DNA of 64,000 nucleotides, taken from Cinclus cinclus (taxonomy: Eukaryota > Chordata > Aves > Passeriformes > Cinclidae). Shown in pieces: positions 46,716 to 58,850 of the stretch. The position numbers and the translations under genes are program-made. The stretch covers positions 49,119,797-49,183,796 of the forward strand of contig NC_085046.1 of the NCBI RefSeq assembly GCF_963662255.1, written 5' to 3'. The notes under the pieces are model-generated. The model was not told where the DNA came from. It saw only the letters and a program-made list of their open reading frames with translations, and ran no database searches. Within the stretch, counting starts at the first letter, position 1, and each line of letters begins with the position of its first letter.

Positions 46716-47194
46716 TGTATTTTAAAGCAGTCGTAAGGACTTGCAAAAGTGAATTAACTTTTTGAGTGAATTTGGATTGAAAGCAAGTTGGTACAAGAAT
46801 TTGAAAACACCTGTTTGAGGAAATCAGCATTTAGTGACACCCACGTTTTAAGTTTTTTGCATTTTCTCTTATTTAATGATTGAATTTTTTTGGGTGGAAA
46901 ATACTCAAATAGGAACTTTATTCAAGCTGACTCTTTAGTAAGTGGTTTTAATGTGGTATGAAGAAATGCTTTGAAAATCCATGGAATCCATGAAAACCAA
47001 GAACTGTATTAGCATGGGCTACCATGGATTATATAACATGGAGGAAAATGCTGGATCTTCAGGTGTCAGTGCCTGAATGAATTTTATTCTCATTTTTCAT
47101 TTTTATTAGTTTAATTGAAATGTTGAGACTAATGGCACATTGTGCTGGTGATTCAAGATTAAAAATGCTTGCAAAACAACTAAACATAAAACTT

Positions 47195-47290
47195 GGAATA
47201 ATTCGGTTGGAAGGGACCTTCAAAATTATCTGTTCCATGTCTTGTCTTAAGAAATGGCCAAGCTGTGGTGTTAGAGAAAACTTGGAAATT
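47195..47290 (-). mobile_element. CR1 3' fragment
   Basis: GGAATAATTCGGTTGGAAGG followed by GACCTTCAAAATTATCTGTT is the complement of a diverged CR1 3' end. Confidence 0.55.
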
Positions 47291-48914
47291 AAATCAAATA
47301 ACTCAAGAAACTGAGTTGCTCAAATAAAGTAAAGCAGGTTTTTCTATTTATGTGAAGGATGTCTTGTCTCGAGGATGCCTTGTTGCATCTGAATGCAAGT
47401 CAGGTGTTTTGTCTGATACTGCCTTTTCATTTTATAGCTTACTGACCTCAGGGAAAGCTGTGTTGGATTGTTTAAGGATTTTCTTAAACAATAAAATGCT
47501 GACTCTTTCTTTTTTTTTTTTCCTTTTTTGGAAAAGGCTTTTAGAGGACAGTTCATTATTTGTATATTTTTTTCTCCATAATAGCTGCTTTTGTATTTTC
47601 AAATGTAACAAAAATACTAACTTCCTGCAACACCTCAGAAAATAATTAAATTTTCTTTGGTTTGCTCTGTAGTTAATGATCACAGCTAAAGGTTGCAACT
47701 GATTTAAGCTGCAAGTAGTAGTAGTGGGAATTAATTTTAGCTGAAGTGATCCATGCTTGAGTGATAGGCTGTGATTTATAAAACCTATCTGCTTCCTGTC
47801 CATGGGCATTTCCCTGTATGACACCTAGAAAGGCAGTGCTTTTAACTCAGAGAAAAGAAATCCTAGCCTTCTTTGGTTTCTGCTTAACTCTTAATTTTTC
47901 TGGTTCTGTAAAAAACCTAGCCTAGAGCTTAAAAAAAATTCAGAAGATGACATAAACATTTGTTCACCATCTTCAAGTCTTCTTTCAGGTTTAATACACC
48001 TCTTGAAACTTTTTTGCCTTTAAGACTGTTGTCATGTTCCTGAGGCTGACACCTTGATACATGGATAGATCATATAAAGCATTTGTTTTTTATTCTGTGC
48101 TACTGATGATGAACAGTGTGTGTCATTAATCCCACTAATGCTTTTCTTAATTAGCTCCTGGAGAGACCCCAAGAGGCACATTATGGTCTGAAATTGCTGT
48201 TGATTTTTAACTGACCAGGACTTTATGTTGAGGAGGGGAGCAGTGAGGCCCTGAGAGCCTGCTTATGTTTCTTTGCTTAGAAGTAGCCCCTTGACTACAC
48301 GGATCCATCAGACTGTAGCTGGCCCTGTAAGAGCCCCTGTGGGATGCCTTTCTCTCCTGTGCGTCCTGCCTAGAACAGAGGCTGCCCTAATTGCAGAGGC
48401 AGGTTTTCTCCTCCCTCCTTTCTAATGACAGCTGTTCAATGCTGCTGCCTGAGCTGGCAAGGTTTCTGAGGAAAGAGGAAGATATTGCTACCTCGGTTTA
48501 ATCTCTTTCTGTCCTCAAAGACTTCAGTAACTTTACTAACAGAATTTTTGCCAACACTGATAACGTTTCCTCAGTAAAGATTCTTTTTTGCTTAATGCTT
48601 TTTTCTAAGTCTGTAGTAAAGGAGTGTCTGAAGTTGGTTCATAGAAATAGGTAGACCTGAGACTTAAAATGAGCACAGGTATACAAACAGAAAGCAGGTG
48701 TAAGTGGTCAGAAGAGAAGAAAAAGCACAATACAAACTGAAAAGCTCCAGAAGGAATTCTTGTTGAAGTTTAACAGAAGGAAATTGTTTGTGCTGCCTAT
48801 GGCATTCTTTGCTGCATGGGTTGTATAGTTAAACTGCTCAGGTTTTTGGAAATATGTTGTGTGTTATTCTAGGCAATTTCTGTGATTTACTTGTTTTATC
48901 ATCTTCAATCCTGG

Positions 48915-49025
48915 TAGAGGAAATTAACATTTAATATTTAATATTAATAAATATAAATCAATAAAATAATTAATAATATATATTAACAAAAGATTTAATA
49001 ATAATAATAATTAATAGTAATTCCT
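48915..49025. repeat. AT-rich low-complexity stretch
   Basis: Repeated TAATATTTAATATTAATAAA and ATAATAATAATAATTAAT motifs. Confidence 0.8.
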
Positions 49026-49296
49026 ATTTAATATGTCATCTTTTAGGCTGAACTCTGATTCTGAAGGCTGGTTTTGGCCTTAACTCATGCATCTACTGTC
49101 CTAACTAGTGGTAGTAAAATTATTTGGTGAATTTGGATAAATGAAAATATATTCAGATTTACTGAGGTAAGAGAAGGAAGGCTATGTAAAACGAAACTGA
49201 TAATAATAACTGATAATAAGCTCTATTATCGATATAGGAGAAAGGAAAAAGGCATAAATAGCAGCTCAGATATAAATGCACAGCATTGTCAGCTAG

Positions 49297-49856
49297 TTAA
49301 AGGGCATGATTGTCCCGCTCTGCTCTGCACTGGGGTGGACTCACCTCAAGTGCTGAGTGCAGTTTGGGGTACCAGAACATAAAAAAAGACATTAAGTCAT
49401 TAGAGAGTGTCCAAAGGAGGCCAGCAAGGATGGTGAAGGGTCTGGAGGGAGAAGCCGTATGAGAAATGACTGAGGTCACTTGGTCTGTTCAGCCTGAAGA
49501 AGAGGAAATTAAGGAGACACCTCATTGCAGTCTACAAGTTCCTTATGAGGGAAGAGAAGGGGCAGACACTGATCTCTGCTCTGTGCTGGACTGTGACAGG
49601 ACCTGAGGGAATGGCCTGAAGTTGAGCTAAGAGCAGTTTAGGTTGGTTATCATGAAAAGGTTCTTCACCCAGAGGGTGCTTGGGCACTAGAACAGCCTGC
49701 CCAGTGACGTGATCACAGCGCCAGCCTGACAGAGCTCAAGAAGTGTTTGGACAATGCAGTCAGGGCTATGGTGCAACTCTTGGTGTGTCCTGTGCAGGAC
49801 CAGGAGTCAGACTCAATGATCCCTTCCAACTCAGAATATTCTATGGCTCTATGAAA
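49297..49856 (+). mobile_element. CR1 LINE 3' portion
   Basis: Has GTCCAAAGGAGGCCAGCAAG, TTGGTCTGTTCAGCCTGAAG and AATGATCCCTTCCAACTCAG, ending in ATTCTATGGCTCTATGAAA. About 560 bp, 5'-truncated. Confidence 0.9.
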
Positions 49857-51848
49857 TAGCAGGTCAGTTTGAGGTAGATCTGGTAGAATTAATGTCCGCT
49901 ATGGAATATTGTTGGTAACACTTACGGGTTTTCTTCAGTAATCAAAACCTCTAAAATTGTTGTATAATGTAGAAATCTTAACAGGAAAACCTCAGGAGTG
50001 ACTGAAAATGTAAGAAGCTTTGACAATATGCTAAAACGTGGTGAAAAGGCAAGTTGAATGGAATACAGTGCTTCACAAAAAATAAACAACAGTTGAAAAA
50101 GGAATCACTGTCTCCTAAATTTAGTGTCATTTTTCTCAGCATATCAGCAGAAATAAATAACAGAAAGATGTCATATGTTATTAGGTTTTCCAAAATTCAT
50201 TTGAAATAATTTAAGAATCTAGGCAACAGAAGATAAAATATGGATAAGGTTAATATAAAACAGTAGGACTGTGTGAGTCCAGACTGCATGTGACAAATTA
50301 TATACCTCAATGAGTAACTTGTTAGGAGGCTACCACATTGAATATAGCCTTTCACGTATAGTCCTACTTCTCCTTTGTAGCCCTTTTTTAAATTCTGACA
50401 TCTGTTTGAGGTTGTTGAGTTTGCAGGCTAATGTCAGAAACAATGAAATGGTTGTATTTGCATTACAGTATAAAGAGGGACACTAATTTGATAATGCTGG
50501 TGAGAAACCTTGTGCATCTTAAAGGAAAAGTTGCAGCCAAAATGATGTTCAGTTTTGAAACTTGATCAATAGGAAACCCAGCTTCCAGTGGTTTCCTATT
50601 GGAGCTTATTCTGACAGAAAAGATGAATAGCCACACTGAAAACCAGCTGGTGGTTGCCAGCATGCAACAGCCTAATTTCATTTGTCTTATGCAAATGGAA
50701 TGTATCATGCTTTCTATGGGGACTTACAGAAACTTGAGTTTTAGGGGGAAAAAGCCAAGCCTGCAGCCGTTTGGGCCCTTTAACAGTTCTCATAGTGTGT
50801 TGTTCCTCTGTCAGTGCTCCAGGAGTGGGAAATTTCGGCTGGCGTGTTCAGTAGCTGCACACACTGAAATCTCGGTGACCTCATCTCTGTTCAGCAGTTT
50901 CTAGTAGCTGTTCTCTGTGCTTGCCTTGGTGATTTGAGCAGAGCCCTGGTATCTGCAGCTCCATCAAATGACTCAGAGTGCTAATTAGTCACAAAGGAGC
51001 TGTGTTCTCACAGGACTGGCACTGGCTGTGTTTGTTTCCTTCTCTGTAAAGCTAGAGTTGCCTTCAGCTGCCCAGCAGTCACGTCAATATAGAGACATCA
51101 CTAGCAGTGTAAGGCACAGGGACAAGGTCAGTTGAGAAGTGCTGAAAATGGACATGAGAAGTACTGTTGGCAAGAAAAATGTAATCAGTAGGTATATGAG
51201 TGGTTGGAGGTTCATGGGAGTGTTCAGCTGTGTACTCCCAAAAATAACTTCTGGATTTTTTTCTCTGTTAACAAAATGGAAAAAAACTCCCCAAAACTAA
51301 ACCCAACCACCGAACAAAACAGAAACACCCCTTAAAAACCCAAACCGTAAAGACAAAGTCTCACACTATCCGAACAACAGCAATCCAACTCAAACAAAAA
51401 AACTCCAGACTCTTCTTTTCAAACTGTAAAATGAAAGTAGCTGTACTAATTACTTCAGAGAAGAAAGGGTAGAGAAGATAGATGAAAACCACAAAGCCTT
51501 GATAATGGTGGCTGAAGATGTCAGTGGACTATCAAGAAGCAGAAGAATTAAATACTCAGGACACTTAAGAAAGCCTTCCGATATCGCAGGAGGGGAAATT
51601 AAAACTTCAGCAATGTATTTGTCAGTAACAATCATGGTACAGAAATGACTGCTGTTTTTAATGTAGGAGCAGGCGACTCAGGAAACCTCCTCAGAATGTA
51701 TAATTTTGTTCCCTTTACTTTGCTGGCGAATCTATTGTTTAGTTATTACTATAAAATCATTAAGCACTGATAAAATTACTTCAGATCTGCCTTTCAAACA
51801 ATGGCCAAATGCCATTATTTCTTTAGTGAGTAGAAATTACTTAGGAGT

Positions 51849-52543
51849 TGTCCTGGTTTGAAAGACAGGTGTTTGCTAAGGAAAGCAGAAGCTTCCCTTT
51901 GGGCTGAAAAAAAAAATGTGATTCTTCCGATTATTATAATTTTGGAATTAAGAGAGCTCTCAGGCAAAGATATGGGGGTAGGAATAACAGTTCTTTACTA
52001 GTATAACTAACAAGACAAACAAGAACAACAACAGCTATGAAATTACCCACAAACAGAACAGTAATTCAGTCCCAGTGTTTTTTGGCTGCAGGCACCTTTT
52101 CCCTGAGCTGCAGTTCCCGGTGCTGGGGGCAGGCAGGTCCCACAGAGCTGCAGGAGGGCTGGGGGTGATGGCAGAGCTGTCCCAGGGGAAGAGAGAGATG
52201 GAGAGAGAGCTCTCCGCTCACGGTGTGGGTCCCAATGCTTAGCAGAGTGCTGGATGGTGGTAGTTCACAGCGAGAAGACAGCCGGGCAGGGTCTGATAGT
52301 GGTTTCCCGACGCTGGGATGGGACACAGACGGCGATTGTCCTTCTCGTCCGAACTCCGCCGGGGAAATGGGCCGAGGCTCAGCCTTCCGCTTCCTCTTCT
52401 GGCTGTTTGAATCTCGCGGGGTTTCTCTCTTCCCTCCCGTCCCCTCCCCCTTGTCACCAGGGCCCAGTCAACAGGTATCTTAGCATGACAATGGGGAAAA
52501 TTCCACAGAGGGAAAAAAAAAGGGAGAGAACTAACCCTCAACA
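51849..52543 (-). mobile_element. Solo LTR (family A) in intron 2
   Basis: On the minus strand it begins TGTTGAGGGTTAG and ends AAACCAGGACA. A perfect 5-bp duplication, GGAGT, flanks it (51844-51848 and 52544-52548). It aligns along its length with 547-1249 and lies antisense to the host gene. Internal open frames are LTR sequence. Confidence 0.93.
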
Positions 52544-53581
52544 GGAGTCTATTGAGGTCAGGCAGCAACTGTAAAATGCTCTCAGGTGTTCAGTGATATA
52601 GTACCAAACGTAGCAAAAAATATTTTAGCTGTGAAGATACATTTTTTACTGGGAATAGTTTAAATAACTGTTGCGTGAGGGATGAGATCACCAATTTCAA
52701 CAACTCCATCAGACGTGCTTCCTGAAGGAAGGCAGCACACTCAGTACAATCACCTCTTATTTGGGAGAAGTGGTACTGAAACCATTGGGGGGAAGAATCA
52801 CACAGAGTAGGGCCCACAGGGAGGGCTGGGAACCAGTACAGCAGCATGTCTTGCACAACATGGAGCTGGCTATGAGTTCATTGGCATATCTTTCCTAATA
52901 TCATAACATTAATTTATCTGATGTAATTATAAACTTCTGTCTGGAAAAGCAAGCAAAAACAATTGGCAAGTCCTTTGATTTTGATTTTTACTTATTTTTA
53001 GGGTGTGAAGTCATCAGCTGTCATGCAATTTTACTTAAATCTTATTTGAGGATGCTTGTTTTAACAGAGTAATTTTTAACAATGGTTTTACTGAAATAAG
53101 GCTGGGTTTCCAGAAGATACACTGTGTGAATAAAGGGATTTAAAGCTTTTGATTTCTTTACAATAAACAGCAAAGTCGCACTCATTTTAAAATAGTCATA
53201 TATTTCTATTCCAGTTGTTTGCCCCTCACCATGTCTAACATTATTTTTTGCAAAAGCCAGACATTCTGAAGCTAACTGGAACACTTTTTGAAGATGAAAT
53301 CAAAGTCATTCACATAGTTTTGAAAATTGCATGCTTGCTTTCTTTTTAACCTGTTGAAAGTTACTATTTTCCTTCATATCAGCCTTATGCAGTTGTTGTT
53401 AGTTTTATAAAATACCCAGAAATGCACTTGAGGCTTTAAAATATCATGGTCTATTTAAACACGGCTTATTTTTGAATGACATATGTATTACATCTGTTTT
53501 AGAAAATATCTTTAAACATTAGGAAATCTCCACTGGGTATTTAATCTTTTTTACTTTCTCTTTTTTTCCCCTCTCCTGTAG

Positions 53582-53685
53582 TTCTCCTGCCTTTGATAGA
53601 TCGTATGGGAGATGCCAAAGACCAAGTTCGAGAGCAAGCACAGAATCTTATATTGAAAATGATGTGTGAAGCAGCACCACCCATG
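53582..53685 (+). CDS. CLASP2: CLASP coding exon 3
   Basis: 104 bp, phase 1 in and phase 0 out, with a CTCCTGTAG| acceptor and |GTATGA donor. With the last base of exon 2 it encodes VLLPLIDRMGDAKDQVREQA followed by QNLILKMMCEAAPPM. DRMGDAKDxVR is a strongly conserved HEAT loop/helix of the CLASP TOG1 domain. The CEAAPPM end differs from the QVAPPM I recall in mammalian CLASP2 but keeps the APPM that marks CLASP2 over CLASP1. Confidence 0.92.
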
Positions 53686-55362
53686 GTATGATTGCTTAAT
53701 GCAGATTCAGATGGCAGCCTCCAGTGAGCTTATGACTTTTGTATGAACTTTGAACATGTCACAATGTTATGGTGACTGTTTATGGTGTAAATGTTAAAGA
53801 TACTCTTAAGAGATTGACACTGGTGTATTGTTCAGCTAAAGATAAAAATCTTGGCACGATGTGATTCCACATATTTTGCACATCATAGCTAAATTCTGAG
53901 TAGATGTTTTTATGCTATGTGACAGGGCTTTGTTAGTTAAAGTATGTTTGATGCATCTTCTGGGTTTGGACAATGGGAATAAATAAGTTTAATTAGCTCC
54001 AAATTTATTTAAAACTAGATTTGTACTTGAACATGTAGGACTAGTCCTACTAGTTAATGTGCACATTTTCTAACTTAAGAGTATCTGGCTTTCTAGCTGT
54101 ATAGCAATGATGCTCTGTGAACCATGAACAAACGCGGTGGGGATAAGTTGCCCTCTGGCTTGTCGTTTTTGGTTGTAAGTAGGCTTGCTTGACTCAACCT
54201 TCAGGTCTAAGCATTGTGTGGCTTCTGAGTGCTTAATCTAATATCTTGACTCTGTGAGTCTGAAAAATGGAGGACTGTTTAACAAGATTATATTCTTGAA
54301 TAGCGATGTTATTTGGGAGTCTGGAGACCCTGGATGTGAGTAGGAACTTACTATTTGAGTTTTTAGTTCCTGAGGAAAATCTGTTTCTGAGTTCTAGTTC
54401 TAGAGATTAATAGGGAAAAAATGAGGGTTTGTATGTGCTAATTTCCTGGCTTTGTTTATTCATAGATACAAGTTTGAATGATTGTGTGCAGTGAATAAGA
54501 TGTGGACTTTATCTGGAGTGAGAAAATTATAGTCAGTTCTTTTATTTGCCTGATAAAAAATGTAGGATGCTAGGCTATTGTAGAACATGTTTATCTCCCT
54601 TTGGCTACAGATCTGATTGGGATGTAGGCATCAGGGTCTAGTAATATCATCCACAAAGATGTGCCTTTATATATTCGCAAGGCTGTAGTTTATCTTTTCA
54701 CAGGCTGCAGTGTAAGTCATATTCATTGAACAGGAGACATGGTAGTATTTTTTTGTGTCAAAGTGCCAGTATTTCATAAATGATATGTTACTGTGCCCAA
54801 GATGCTCCCAAATACCTGGCATACAGACCAGAACCTCTACAGCACAGCAGAGCACCTCGAACAGTTGCTGATAAGGAAATTGATGGTAGTTGTTTTGTGC
54901 TAAGCCCTTGTCAGGAAGGTTTTGCATTGTTAGTCCATCTTGGTTTGTGCAGAGTTGTTAGTCTGTACATAGAGGCGATGGAAGGAAGTTTCCAACACCT
55001 GTGAAGATGACTCTCAGTGTCAGAAAGCATACGAGGTTTGTGGATGTTTTGGTTTGAAAGAGGTGTTTGTTAAGAAAGTCAGGAGCCTCTCTTAAAATGG
55101 ACAATGTAAACCCCCTCCCTTCAAATTATTATAATTTTTAAATTTCAGGCAAAGATATGGGAATAGAAATAACAGTTCTTTATTAGAAAAAAATAAATTA
55201 AAAGTACAGTAATATGAAAGAAAAAAAAGAGCCAAAACACTGGCGGAGTCAGAATACAACTTGACACCCTGTCAGTCAGGTTGTTGGTAGCAGTCCAGTT
55301 AAATGGTGGCTGTAGCCCTCCTGGAGGGACAGATGTGGTTCTGTTGAAGCAGTGGTCCTGTA

Positions 55363-56924
55363 TGTCTTGGTTTATTTTGAATTTCCCGGCCAATGCACCA
55401 AAAATGTCTTAGTTCGGGTTTGCCAATTTTAATATATTTACTTTCTGTTGTGAGATGGAATTAGGAGCAAAAGCAAAGCAGGCCTAAAACTTAAAAGTGT
55501 ATAAAGAAAAACTTTATTGACAACACAAAGAAAATAATAATAAATTCAGAATAGGTCTTCAGACCACTCCCTCTTCCCCCCTTTCACACCTTAACAACAT
55601 ACAGGGACACTTCAGTCAATTCCTTACTTAAATAATCTTTTTCAGTTCACTTTAGGGAGAGGAGTTTCTTCTTGTTCAGTTATAAGGATCTTTTTCAAGA
55701 GAGGAAATAAATAAACTCTTTCCTGACTTCACTTTTTTCACGAATAGCAGCTGCCTGGGAATCTGCAATCGTGAAACTCCTCCCACCTTCACAGCCTTCC
55801 CAGAGCTGTGCTTGTGGGCCATGTCAAAGTCATGGGGTATTACTTTTAAGGATGAGCTACTTAAAGGCAAAAGTTCTCTTCAGCTCTCTTCTCTCTGTTC
55901 ATACTTCATTCCCAGGAGCTGAGATCCCATTTTTCACTCAGGGCAAAGGATCTTCCAAACACTTCACACCCCACCCCCCCATGTCTTTTTGCCATGATTT
56001 ACTGGAAATTTTTTAGTGTTGTACAGTCCACCCTTATAGCTTACAAAAAGATATTTCAGCCAGCCTTCATGGCGTCTCTTCATTCTCCTTCCATCTAAAA
56101 ACTCAGCTTTTACTTCATTGACTTTGATGTATTTTTTCTGTTCTTTTTCTTATCACCCAAGAAAGGATTAAAGGTCTGTAAGTCTTATCTGAGCATTATA
56201 AAAAGTTAAAATTTCACACAGAAGTTGCAGGGGCTGGCCAAGCCATGCTGGAGCTGTGTCAGGATCTCAGGCTGCCCAGGCTGTACTGGGGGGGCCAGAT
56301 GAAAACTGCAAAGTCCAGCCAGAGGAGAAATCAGTGACAAGCCTCTGGTTCCATGGCTTCCCTCCAGCACTGACCGTACCCAGCTCCAGCCACGGGTCAG
56401 GGGTTCTCCCTCTGCCTTGCCCAGCAAGCAAAAGTGTGTGGGGCTCCCCAGACCAGGGCCCAGCTGCCTCCCCCCAGGCCGTGAGGGCGGCTGGGCGGGC
56501 TCGGCCATCCCACGGCTGCTCTGAGCTGGCAGCAGGGCAGGGTCCCACCGGGCCGTGGCCACACTGAGGAGGGCTAGGATCTTAGCAGTGGGCTGCTCTT
56601 CTTTTTGGCTGTTGGGGCCCCTGGTTGGAAACAGGACCCAGCAGCCTCCAGGTCCACCCCTGCCTGGCCTGGGCCGCATGGGAGGGTCCTGGGCCAGGTC
56701 GCTGTTACCTTGTGAGAGGCCAGAAATAAAAGAGAGCTTTTCCCGGGGTTTACTTGCTTCAAATGTGATTCACAGAGCAAATTGACTTTTCCAATTGGTT
56801 TCTCAGGCTGTCAACAACTAAACCAGCGTCCAATTGGTGCCATCATTTCACAGAGAAAGTTCTCATGGAGGAAAGCTTCCTAGAATGCCCTCCCCCCAGG
56901 TGTTTTCAAGGCATAATCAGCACA
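55363..56924 (-). mobile_element. Long LTR element with tRNA-Gly primer site, interior deleted
   Basis: It is inserted in the LTR above with a perfect 5-bp duplication, CTGTA (55358-55362 and 56925-56929). On the minus strand it begins TGTGCTGATTATGCC. The LTR proper ends at about 55407 with CTAAGACA, then come four T and a primer site (TGGTGCATTGGCCGGGAA), then about 20 bp ending CCAAGACA. The long LTR (about 1.5 kb) has minus-strand AATAAA near 55510. Its open frames, such as 56206-56679, are GC-rich U3 sequence. Confidence 0.85.
55386..55403 (-). other. Retroviral primer binding site, tRNA-Gly type
   Basis: The + strand TTCCCGGCCAATGCACCA equals the 3' end of tRNA-Gly(GCC) including CCA, so the minus strand is a tRNA-Gly primer site. 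The match runs for 18 bases and then stops, as in retroviral primer sites, so this is not a tRNA gene. Confidence 0.85.
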
Positions 56925-58399
56925 CTGTAGAAGGGTACAGTTTTCCTCTGAACGTCCAGTGATGATGTGGAAAGGTCTGGTTTTCCTTTGGAATTCAGTG
57001 GAAAAAGGCTGCCCTGATGTTCCAAATCTTAGGTTTTTTCCTAGATAGGAAATGCTTGGCTCCTCCCCCTGGGTGGAGCATGTCACAATGGGATGATGTA
57101 AGTTTATCAGTCATGCAGTGAGACTGAATGGCCCATTAACAGAAGATATCTCCCTGGAGGAAGGATGGGTTGTGGAAAATGTAAAGAACACCACCCCACC
57201 TGGTTTTAGCAGATGACCTATTAATGGAAGATATCTTCCCCAGAGATAAAGATCATTACCCTTCCTGGTTTCAACAGATGGTGATAGAATATAGAATACA
57301 TACTTTTAGTTACATCTTGCTTTGCAAGCTAAGACAGTGGGTCTAGGGAAGAGCATGTGTGTGTAAGACAAGACATGACTCCTGGTAGCTCCTGCAGGGT
57401 GGGAGAAGCCTGGCTTTGTAGTTGTCTGCTCTCAGGAGAACTTATGGGTCATTACAACTTTGGATGAAAGGCATCAATCATCCTCACAGCAGGGACCAAA
57501 ACAGAGAAGTCCTTCATGTGCCTCCAACACTGAAATACGGAGCTTTCGGCTCTCTGCTGCAGAGAAGCATCCCTTTAGAAGAGCTGAATGGAATAATTTT
57601 TTGAGGATGAGTCGTGTAAATTTCTTTCTAGTCAACTCATCTTGCCTCTTCTAGCATGTCGTTGAATAATTTTTGTCCTGTTTTTAAATCCCTTCACTTG
57701 TTTTAGTGATTGGGATTTTTTTTGTTTCTGAGCAAGAACTAGATGTATGTTTATGGGTGGAAGGCATAAAATTACAGGTTTTATAAATGTGCATGAAAGG
57801 GACAAACAGAGGTTGACATCAACTCTTGCTAGGAACTTCTGAGAATTAAAATTTCTAAGCAGCTGTTTGAATTTCTCTGCTTAAAAAAATCAGTTCTTAA
57901 GGAATAATTAATTGAAAGACTGAATTTAACTTTGGTCTGCTTTGTTTGTTTCAGTAATCTGCAGTTCCCTCTCTACCTGTATTTTCATACGTATAGCAAG
58001 GAGATTTCTTTTTTCCCATATTTGTCCATGACAGTGGGTTACTTGGAGGGATGTTTTCTTCTGTAAAATCTTGTTCTTTGTTAAGCTGTGCAGTTTTGGC
58101 AAATCATATCCTGCTTGTCTAAGGTTTGCTTTCTAAATGCAATGAAATATAAAACAAACAAACAAAAAACCACAGATGGGACAAAATTATCAAGCAGGGC
58201 TCTAATTAGAAAATTTTATGTCTGCTCTGAAGCGTGCTACCTTGTTAATAAAGAGGATGCATATTCCCTGCTCTTATGCTCTGTTTTTGTTCATCATGTT
58301 TGGGAGGGCTTTTATTTCTTTTTTTCCCCAGAAAGTGATTGCAATAATTGGCACATAATACATTTTAACAGCTTTGTGTGGCATCATTATAGGTTGCAG

Positions 58400-58850
58400 T
58401 TCCAGCACTCTGGGGTGCACACGTTGGCAGGTGGGAGGTGCCTGCTCTGCAAAGTGTGCAGCTCCTGGCAGTGTGCAGCCATCCCATTGCTAGGCAACGC
58501 TGCCCGGATGCTGACCGTGCTGCAATGGCAGCGCTGCAGCTTGGGCAAGTTGCAGGCTGAACCTGTGTCAGCTCCCAAGGAGAATTCCCGAGCTCCTCAG
58601 CTCCGTGTTTGCGCTTCCAACACCGTGATACACAGCTAGAGCACAGCGGGGAGATGGAAAGGTAACGGGATAAACGCAGTAGGCAGAGAGTCAGGGCAGA
58701 CAGAGAAAAATGAGTGCGCAAGGAGGTGAATGAGGGTTTAGGGAGCCAGGATCGTACCACAGGAAGTGGCACCAACACAGAGAGGAGAAATGAAAGCAGA
58801 GTAAAAATGGAAGCACGGGAATTAGAACGAGGGGGAAAGAAATAAACAAA
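58400..58850. promoter_or_regulatory. CpG-enriched patch with an RFX-like X-box in intron 3
   Basis: Around 15 CpGs in 450 bp, in an otherwise CpG-poor intron, with ATTGCTAGGCAAC at 58486-58498 (close to the palindromic RFX site GTTGCTAGGCAAC). It may be an intragenic enhancer or alternative promoter. No exon can be shown, and the 183-codon frame at 58088-58639 has no recognised domain. Confidence 0.35.

Larger units (their letters stand above)
40872..53581 (+). other. Intron 2 of the CLASP gene (12.7 kb)
   Basis: Contains low-complexity T/G sequence (43680-43800), CR1 copies (45640-46715, 47195-47290, 49297-49856), an AT-rich stretch (48915-49025), C/A-rich sequence (51280-51400) and a solo LTR (51849-52543). 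The other parts are AT-rich single-copy DNA without a gene. Its 100-167-codon open frames (for example 43316-43819) are low complexity or chance. Confidence 0.85.
55045..57336 (-). mobile_element. Mosaic solo LTR (U3 of family B, U5 of family A), interrupted
   Basis: The + strand starts TGTTTTGGTTTGAAAG and ends GCTAAGACA. The flanks GTGGA (55040-55044) and GTGGG (57337-57341) form a 5-bp duplication with one mismatch. The left 150 bp match the family A 3' end; from about 55240 and again at 56925-57300 it matches the family B U3 of the ERV at 5613-6215. A 1562-bp element at 55363-56924 splits it. Confidence 0.85.

Noticed and set aside
55386..55403. Match to the tRNA-Gly 3' end as a possible tRNA gene
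   Set aside because: Only the last 18 bases plus CCA match, immediately next to an LTR end. There is no D or anticodon arm, so it is a primer binding site.
56206..56785. Overlapping 76-157-codon frames, GC-rich and proline-rich
   Set aside because: They fall in the U3 of the inserted LTR element on both strands; there is no motif, and stop-free length is expected from high GC.
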